IMG/VR virus record: IMGVR_UViG_3300034283_003137
Coordinates: 1-26,714 of that record
DNA: 26,714 nucleotides
Direction: 5' to 3' (one strand)
Source: a virus
Shown here piece by piece: positions 21,153-26,714 of the stretch (the first letter of the stretch is position 1; each line of letters begins with the position of its first letter). Under the pieces are notes generated by a model that saw nothing but the letters and a program-made list of their open reading frames with translations, did no database searches and was not told the DNA's origin. Made by a program: the position numbers and the translations under genes.

Positions 21153-23444
21153 TTAGCGGACCACGTTGGTGATGACGTTCTCGGCCGCCGTGCGGATCAG
21201 CCGGCGCGGATCATCGCTCTTTTTCAGTTCAGCCGTGAAGGCGTCGTACTGGCCGTTGTCCTGCAGGTAGGTGGACAGCCATTTCGGCAGCGAACTCTGC
21301 GACAGCGCAGAATCCAGCTGGACGCGCATGGCCGCCTCGCCGAACTTATCGCCGACCCGGGCCTCGTTGACAGCGATACGCAGGGCTTTCTCAGCCGCAA
21401 GCTGACGGGCGTTGCTGGCCGCCTGGGCCTGCTTGGCCTGGGCGAACGCTGCGGCTCGGGTAGCCACGAAGGTGTCCCGATCGACGAGTACACGCTCGCC
21501 TTCGTTGCCGACGGGGAACAAGCCCCCGACGCGCTTGGCCAGGATGTAACGGGCCTCCCGCTCTTCGGGGGCATTTTCGGCCGACACGGTGCTCGTGCTG
21601 GACGTCGTCATGTCCTCGAAGATGAACGAGTTCCCAGACCACAGCGGGCGGCCGTCGGGCCCCCGCTTGATCTGCTTCTTGGTCGTCTCTTCGGTGACCT
21701 GCTTCGTCGGGGAAGGGTCCAGGGCGGCGATCTGCCGCTCGATGTCGGCCCGGCGCTTCGGGTCCTTGGTCTTGTCGAGATCGGCCTTGAGCCGGTTCTG
21801 CTCGGCGACCATCTCGGCCCCGACGGCCTTGATGTCGTCCTCTTCCCAGGAGGCCCGGTCAACCGCCGGGCCGGGGATGAACGAGGCTTCCTTGCCCGTG
21901 GCGATGGCATTGATGAACGAGCCTTCGTCATCCCCGTAGCGACCCTGCCAGAGGAACTTCTGCAGCTCCTCGCGGATCGTGATCTGGTTCGGAGTGGTGT
22001 CGGCGGGCCACCGCTTCGACATCTCGCTGAAGATCGCCCAGGTGAGGTTCTGATCCTTCTCGTTCTTCGGATCCCACTTCTGGCCCAGGGTCCGACCTGC
22101 AGCGAAGACATCCTCCTGAGTGAGCCCGTTGATGGCCCCCTTGCCGTCGAACATCTTGACCAGCTTTTCGACCGACGCCGACGGCAGCCCCGCCTGGGCC
22201 GCGTCGGTGACCAGAGATTCCTTGTTCTGATAGGCCCCGTCGCGGATGCCCTGGGCAAAGACCGACTCGCTCGCGTTGATGCGGACGGGGTCCTTCAGGG
22301 TCACGCGATCTTTGGTGTCCTTGTCGCCGAAAGCCTGGATGGCCCGAGCCCGAAGGCCCATCCGCAGGTATTCCGGGGCCTCCTCGATGGCCCTCTCCGC
22401 AGCGGTCAGAGTTCCCGCACCGGCCACGGCAGTGGACCAGCGGACCTCCTCGGCAGCGAGTTCCGAGGACCTCTGACGACGAAAGTCGGACACGCGGGCC
22501 TGGAAGCGGTTCTCACGCCGGCGGCCCTCCTCGGCCGAGATCGTGCCGGCCTCCACTTCCGCCCGGATCTGCGCGGTGCCGTCAAACTCCATGCGGTTGA
22601 CCTCTTCGAGGTTCACCTGCTGGGTCTTCGGGGCCACGGTCTTGATCACGCCGTTGACGTAGTTCTCGTCGTCGGCCACCTGGGACTTGGCCTTGATCCG
22701 CCCGTCTAGTTCCGTGGCCGCCTCGGGGGTGAGCATGCCGGACTTCTGGGCCTGGGCGAAGTAGGCCTTGGCCTTCTCGAGTTCACCCCGGCCGATGAGG
22801 GTGTTGACGCCAGTTCCGACAGCCTGGGTGGTGAAGCTCAAGCGAGCCAGCTTGCGCTGCTCCTCCGAGAGATCCCCGTCGCTGTCGATCAGCGTCAGTC
22901 CACGGACCATCTCACTCTTGGCCAACTCCGTCTCGGGATTGGCGCCAACGGCCAGGGCCGCAGAAGTGATGCTGGCCTTGCGGGTCTCGATCTGGACGAC
23001 CCGGTTCTGGTCAACCCAGTGCTTGTCAGCGTCGAGGGTGTTCGCCCGGGTGGCGTTGCGGGCCAGGGGCTGATACAGTTCTGCGGCCCCAGCGGTGAGC
23101 GCCGAGCCGGACTTGTCGAAGGTGTCCTGGGCGAACTTGTTGAAGTCCTCCAGATCTTTCGGAGTGAGCTGTGCGCCCCTCTTGGCCATGAACTGGTTGC
23201 GGGCCAGCCCGACCTGGGTAGCCGCGTCGTTGAAGGCCTTCTCGGCTTCCTGCTGGTGGGCCTTCTTCTGCTCACGCAGCATCACCTCGGCGAGGTTGAC
23301 AGCCGACGAGGCGACCTGCTTCCCAGCCCCGGCCAGGGCCTGACTCGGGGCGGCCAGAGAATCGGCACTGACTCGGGCCCGGGACGATCCGTCGGCCAGG
23401 GGTGCGGGGGCTACACGCGCACGGGCGAGCGGGACTTCAGGCAT
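21153..23444 (-). CDS. Internal virion protein, long helical (T7 gp15-like position)
   Basis: This 763-aa protein has its ATG ending at 23444 and GAGGAA upstream, and begins MPEVPLARARVAPAPLADGS. After a Pro/Ala-rich N-terminus almost all of it is predicted helix, rich in Ala, Glu, Lys and Gln with many AxxA and heptad-like stretches (for example LREQKKAHQQEAEKAFNDAA and EEQRKLARLSFTTQAVGTGV). No signal peptide, membrane segment or catalytic motif is apparent. Its size, composition and place between the gp14-like gene and the larger internal proteins match T7 gp15, an internal core protein ejected into the cell during DNA entry. Similarity to gp15 itself is not visible by eye, so the assignment rests on synteny. 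Confidence 0.75.
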   Translation of the reverse strand: MPEVPLARARVAPAPLADGSSRARVSADSLAAPSQALAGAGKQVASSAVNLAEVMLREQKKAHQQEAEKAFNDAATQVGLARNQFMAKRGAQLTPKDLEDFNKFAQDTFDKSGSALTAGAAELYQPLARNATRANTLDADKHWVDQNRVVQIETRKASITSAALAVGANPETELAKSEMVRGLTLIDSDGDLSEEQRKLARLSFTTQAVGTGVNTLIGRGELEKAKAYFAQAQKSGMLTPEAATELDGRIKAKSQVADDENYVNGVIKTVAPKTQQVNLEEVNRMEFDGTAQIRAEVEAGTISAEEGRRRENRFQARVSDFRRQRSSELAAEEVRWSTAVAGAGTLTAAERAIEEAPEYLRMGLRARAIQAFGDKDTKDRVTLKDPVRINASESVFAQGIRDGAYQNKESLVTDAAQAGLPSASVEKLVKMFDGKGAINGLTQEDVFAAGRTLGQKWDPKNEKDQNLTWAIFSEMSKRWPADTTPNQITIREELQKFLWQGRYGDDEGSFINAIATGKEASFIPGPAVDRASWEEDDIKAVGAEMVAEQNRLKADLDKTKDPKRRADIERQIAALDPSPTKQVTEETTKKQIKRGPDGRPLWSGNSFIFEDMTTSSTSTVSAENAPEEREARYILAKRVGGLFPVGNEGERVLVDRDTFVATRAAAFAQAKQAQAASNARQLAAEKALRIAVNEARVGDKFGEAAMRVQLDSALSQSSLPKWLSTYLQDNGQYDAFTAELKKSDDPRRLIRTAAENVITNVVR

Positions 23445-23450
23445 GGTTCC

Positions 23451-23960
23451 TCACGAGAAGGTCTTGTAAGCCGTGGCAGACTGCCCGGCTCCCGAAAGCA
23501 GGCTACCCACCGCGCCGATCTCGCCAGCCCTCTTGGCCTGCTTACCCTCGAACCGGGTGATCTTGGCCTGACTGCGGGCATTCCAGGCATCCGTGCGGAA
23601 CCCGTAGGCTTCCATCTGGGTGTTGTACTTCGTCATGCCCACGTCGCCGGCGACGGTGTTGGCCGTGTCCAGCTCGGCGAAAACCGGCGTGCCCGTGGAG
23701 AGATCCACGTTCCCTGCGGCGAACCCGGTGCGCTGCTCCGCCTGGAGGTCAGCCCCCTGGCGGCGGATCTTGTCCACCTCGAAGCCGCCACGGAACAGAG
23801 CGTCATTGGCCCGGTTGTCAGCGACCCGGGCGTTCTGCTCCAACTGCTGGGCATTGAAGCGGGCGGCAGAGTTGGCTGCCTGCCCGGCCTGATACTGCCC
23901 GTAGGCCTGCGTGGCTGCGCCGCCAGCGGTAATCGCAGCCATGGTGATCGGCTCGCACAT
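23451..23960 (-). CDS. Internal virion protein, T7 gp14-like
   Basis: This 169-aa protein has its ATG at 23960-23958, sharing one base with the TGA of the upstream gene, and AAGGGGG before it. A longer open frame exists upstream but lies wholly inside the GNAT-like gene. It begins MCEPITMAAITAGGAATQAY. The MCxP opening, a short Ala/Gly hydrophobic stretch (residues about 6-20), then a long Ala/Gln/Asn/Arg helical body (QYQAGQAANSAARFNAQQ..) are the features of gp14-type internal proteins. In T7 this protein is ejected and inserts in the outer membrane. The end (LLSGAGQSATAYKTFS) is a second mildly hydrophobic stretch. Confidence 0.82.
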   Translation of the reverse strand: MCEPITMAAITAGGAATQAYGQYQAGQAANSAARFNAQQLEQNARVADNRANDALFRGGFEVDKIRRQGADLQAEQRTGFAAGNVDLSTGTPVFAELDTANTVAGDVGMTKYNTQMEAYGFRTDAWNARSQAKITRFEGKQAKRAGEIGAVGSLLSGAGQSATAYKTFS

Positions 23961-24424
23961 CAGAGACCCCCTTTCATCCAGAAGCGGTGGAACATCGCGC
24001 CCTGGGCGCCGAATGGGGCGGCAGGCTCGAGCGTGAATCCACACGCCTTCAACCACCGCACCGAAACCACGTTATCCGCATGGACCCAGTTTTCCAGCAG
24101 CGAGAAACGGGCCGACATCATCTGGACCATCGGCCGGGACAGCCGGGCCAATTCCCGCCGGTAGTCCCCCAGGCGCTCGTGGCCGAGCAGCCAGGGGCTG
24201 CCTTTGACCGCCAGGGGCCGGCCGCCGACGCCGAAAGCGCACAGGGGCCGGCCATCGTCGACGGCGACGTAGCAAACCAGCGGAGACGATCTCACGGAGG
24301 CCTCCAGCGCGGCGAGCGGGCTGTGCCCGTGGGAGAGGCGCACTTCTTCCACGTCAGCGGGACGCATGCCGTCAGCGATCTCCTCCAGGAGTTCGATATA
24401 GGGTTTTACGAACTCAACCGCCAA
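23960..24424 (-). CDS. GNAT-like protein, counterpart of T7 gp13
   Basis: This 154-aa protein has TTG as the start (24424-24422); GAGGTG lies seven bases upstream and no better start exists in frame. It overlaps the tail protein gene by 11 bases. The sequence shows the acetyltransferase-like fold order: an N-terminal helix (FVKPYIELLEEIADGM), strand VCYVAVDDGRPL, strand FGVGGRP, helix DYRRELARLSRPMVQMM, then ENWVHADNVVSVRWLKACGF, a typical GNAT C-terminal half, and a last strand FHRFWMKG. Phage gp13-type proteins keep this fold, often without proven acetylation. It lies between the gp12-like and gp14-like genes exactly as in T7, so virion assembly is the likely role. Acetyl-CoA binding is uncertain. 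Confidence 0.8.
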   Translation of the reverse strand: MAVEFVKPYIELLEEIADGMRPADVEEVRLSHGHSPLAALEASVRSSPLVCYVAVDDGRPLCAFGVGGRPLAVKGSPWLLGHERLGDYRRELARLSRPMVQMMSARFSLLENWVHADNVVSVRWLKACGFTLEPAAPFGAQGAMFHRFWMKGGL

Positions 24425-26714
24425 CGGACACCTCGGGGATAATGGCCAGGATCGTCATGGGCAAGGGGGCCGTCTGCTTGATGTAGACCTTGGCGCTGCG
24501 GCCCCAGGCAGGGGAGACCGAGATCTCCTTATCGCCGGTGAAAACCTGCGTCGGCGCGTTGTACCCTTCGAATGCGCGGAAGGGGATCTCGTAGGCATTG
24601 TCCTCGTCGGGGCCCACGAATACCCCACCCCGGCTCTCGCGGAAGCGGACGACCACGCCAGACACCTTCTGCCGGCGGCCCTGATTGGAATCCTGCCCCG
24701 GCAGGTCGAGGTCCAGGGTCTCGACTTCCGGCGTGTAGGGCAGCCCGACGTGAATGGCGCTCGCCGCCCGGGGCAGCGTGATCTGCCCGCTGGCCACGGT
24801 CAGCCCCCGAACGACGTTCTTGTCCGCGAGGACGACGACTTCCTTGCCGTTCAGGTGGGAAAGCCCCGTGCAGACCGTGATGGGCGCACCGGAGTAGGAG
24901 ACCGCCGAGTCCATGAACACGCCTCCGTCGGCCACGCGGGGAGCGAGCTTCTCGATGTAGTACTTGGCCGCGCCGCCGATGGTGCGCTGGACGACGAAGT
25001 AGACCGTGCTCGAAGTGCCCTCCGGGATCGAAGCCGTGGCCTTCACGAGGCCGTCGGTGTCGTGCCTCGTCCAGGCGAAGACCTGATGCTCGCGCAGGTA
25101 GGTGAACCCCAGGAGGGCCCCGTCGGAGCGCACGCACCACACGACCCCGTCAGGGTCAGCGGCATAGGCCCAGTCGGCGATCGTCGCGGTCTCGGTCAGG
25201 TGCGAGGCCATCACACTCATGTCGTTGCCGGCGTACCCGTCAAACTCGAGCTGGAACAGGAAGTCCCGCACCTTGCGCCCGGCTCTGTCCAGGAACAGCA
25301 CCGACTTGCCGACCACGAGCGGGGCCACGTCCGAACTGCCGTAATAGGACTGGAACTTGAACTCGACGTTCGAGGCCTTCAGAGACCCGTCGGATCCGGC
25401 CATCGTGAACTCGCCGCCGGCAGTGAAGACCAGCAGTGCGTCCAGGGGGACGAGGTGCTTGATCTCGTCGCCCCGGCCCGAGGCCGGCCGAGCGGAGATC
25501 GGGTCGTCCACGCGCAGGGGATCGGACAGCGAGAAGTCCGACAGGCTGCCCGTGCGGCTCGCCCAGACGTTGGAGGGCTCGTCGTTCGTGCGGGCGAGGC
25601 ACAGGCGCTGCTGGTAGAGCGCCACGGCTCCCGGGTAATTGTCGGCCGAATCGAACTCGTTGATCGGCTCTTTGCGGAGCCCGTAGGAGACGTCGGGGTC
25701 GATGTTGTCATCGACGAACGAGGTGCTGGTCGTCGACCCGATCCAGCCCCACTGCCCGCGAGAGTTCTTGTAGACGTTGTATTCCAGGGCGCCCGTGGCT
25801 GCAGACCAGGAAAGCACAACCCGAGAACCGGCAGTCCAGGGGTCAGGCATCTGCGCGATGACCTCGGACGACGGGTAGGACTCGTCGCCGTTCACCTGGG
25901 AAACGCAGTAGGTGTAGTCCCGGTAGCCGGTGGGCGGGATGTAGGTGGCCGTCACATTGGCCGGGGCCGTGACTGCGGCCGAGGCGTACCCAGGGTCCAC
26001 CCCGGGCGAGTTCGTGTCGGTCCAGGTCGTGACCGCCACCTCGGCCTGGAAAGCGTAGGCCCCTGCGCCCTTCTTGCGGTAAATCAGGTAGCTGGTGGCG
26101 CCGCCAACGGCGGCCCAGGTCAGCGCCACCGAGCCGGACCAAGTGTCCGGGGCAGTCACCGAGATCTGGGCAGACCCCGTGGCCCCGACGTTGGTGCCGT
26201 CGTAGGTGAAGACCTGATAGGTGTAATTCGCCTGGGCCCCGTAGGCCGGCGAAGCCGCCAGCCCCGTGGGCGCGGGGATGCCGGGCACCACCGTCTGCAG
26301 GCTGAAGGTCCACTCGTGGTGGTCGGTACGGGTCAGCAGCCGAGGCTGGTAGCTGGGGTGGGCCAGGAAAAGCGTGTCGAACGACTGGGTGAACCGCAAC
26401 TGGGCCAAATCGGCAAAGGCGTAGGGGGAGGCGATGACAACCACGTCGCCCTCGTCCGGGTGCCCGGGCGGGTAGACCACGAAGCCTCCGTCCTTGAGAA
26501 TCCGCATCTCGTTCTCACTGAACACCAGGACGTAGGCCTGGGTCACCGAGAACTCGAACGGGATCAGTCGGGCATTGCCCGGGATCTCGTAGACGAACTG
26601 CGTCCCAGGCCGATTGCTCGCGCCGCCGTGAGGATGGACGATCATGTTCCGCAGCGTGCGGGCGCCGATGCGGTACTTGGCGAGATCGACCCGGGCCCAG
26701 AGGCTGGGGGACAG
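24414..26714 (-). CDS. Tail tubular (nozzle) protein, T7 gp12-like, N-terminus outside the window
   Basis: The frame is open to the right edge; translated from there it reads LSPSLWARVDLAKYRIGART before the internal Met at 26645. The motif RVDLAKYRIG..LRNMIVHPHGGASNRPGT is the standard opening of gp12-type tubular proteins, so the gene is partial and that Met is not the start. About 767 residues are visible. A beta-rich body follows (RLIPFEFSVTQAYVLVF, a DALLVFTAGGEFTM block further on). In the first third lie repeated fibronectin III-like segments: ALTWAAVGGATSYLIYRKK and VLSWSAATGALEYNVYKN, each with a T-x-x-TDTN or TSFVDDN strand. These probably decorate the tail surface. The protein would form the tail tube end through which DNA and internal proteins leave. 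Confidence 0.9.
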   Translation of the reverse strand: MSPSLWARVDLAKYRIGARTLRNMIVHPHGGASNRPGTQFVYEIPGNARLIPFEFSVTQAYVLVFSENEMRILKDGGFVVYPPGHPDEGDVVVIASPYAFADLAQLRFTQSFDTLFLAHPSYQPRLLTRTDHHEWTFSLQTVVPGIPAPTGLAASPAYGAQANYTYQVFTYDGTNVGATGSAQISVTAPDTWSGSVALTWAAVGGATSYLIYRKKGAGAYAFQAEVAVTTWTDTNSPGVDPGYASAAVTAPANVTATYIPPTGYRDYTYCVSQVNGDESYPSSEVIAQMPDPWTAGSRVVLSWSAATGALEYNVYKNSRGQWGWIGSTTSTSFVDDNIDPDVSYGLRKEPINEFDSADNYPGAVALYQQRLCLARTNDEPSNVWASRTGSLSDFSLSDPLRVDDPISARPASGRGDEIKHLVPLDALLVFTAGGEFTMAGSDGSLKASNVEFKFQSYYGSSDVAPLVVGKSVLFLDRAGRKVRDFLFQLEFDGYAGNDMSVMASHLTETATIADWAYAADPDGVVWCVRSDGALLGFTYLREHQVFAWTRHDTDGLVKATASIPEGTSSTVYFVVQRTIGGAAKYYIEKLAPRVADGGVFMDSAVSYSGAPITVCTGLSHLNGKEVVVLADKNVVRGLTVASGQITLPRAASAIHVGLPYTPEVETLDLDLPGQDSNQGRRQKVSGVVVRFRESRGGVFVGPDEDNAYEIPFRAFEGYNAPTQVFTGDKEISVSPAWGRSAKVYIKQTAPLPMTILAIIPEVSVGG

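Noticed and set aside
24008-24056. Longer gp14-like start at 24056
   Set aside because: The added residues lie inside the GNAT-like gene and are Arg/Pro-rich. The MCEP start at 23960 matches the family and has a strong ribosome-binding site.
1-26714. CRISPR array, insertion sequence, integrase or att site
   Set aside because: I saw no regularly spaced repeats, transposase, integrase or terminal inverted repeats.

Overview
This window is part of a high-GC, tailed double-stranded DNA phage genome, most likely a short-tailed (podovirus) phage of a high-GC Gram-negative bacterium. The case for a phage is a replication cassette (DUF2800 nuclease, DUF2815 ssDNA-binding protein, family A DNA polymerase) facing a T7-like run of tail and internal-virion genes. 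The genes are tightly packed and often overlap. No integrase, terminase, capsid, portal, lysis or RNA polymerase gene lies in the window, so lifestyle and host cannot be fixed from it.

Left arm, plus strand, 2-8321: the end of a lysine/alanine-rich protein; small proteins, one membrane-spanning and one helix-turn-helix; the DUF2800 PD-(D/E)XK nuclease with an Fe-S-type cysteine cluster; the DUF2815 protein; a 236-nt non-coding block full of hairpins with a tRNA-like element; a 133-aa unknown; the 3'-5' exonuclease half of a DNA polymerase; three small genes; the polymerase half; an HNH endonuclease; a HAD nucleotidase; a 58-aa unknown; and a dNMP kinase. These genes make, protect and copy DNA and manage nucleotides. 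The polymerase is split inside the thumb region. The first inserted gene has a candidate promoter and a strong terminator, like a moron.

Centre, 8322-8399: the two arms converge on a hairpin that can act as a terminator on both strands, followed by an uninterrupted run of 27 T.

Right arm, minus strand, 26714 down to 8400: the order matches T7 genes 12-17. It holds a tail tubular/nozzle protein (its N-terminus lies outside the window), a GNAT-like gp13 counterpart, a gp14-like internal protein, a 763-aa helical internal protein, a 697-aa glycine-rich membrane-active protein, a 2697-aa giant polyvalent protein, a beta-helix tailspike with a phage-tail N-terminus, and an 89-aa beta-rich protein. 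The giant protein carries an ADP-ribosyltransferase-like domain, a second possible ART-like domain, an HExxH zincin-like site and an unassigned HDxxGH domain. It sits at the T7 gp16 position and is probably ejected into the host with the DNA.

The points most worth following up are the split polymerase with its cargo and neighbouring HNH endonuclease, the structured tRNA-like block, and the multi-enzyme giant virion protein. No stretch over 300 bases lacks a gene.
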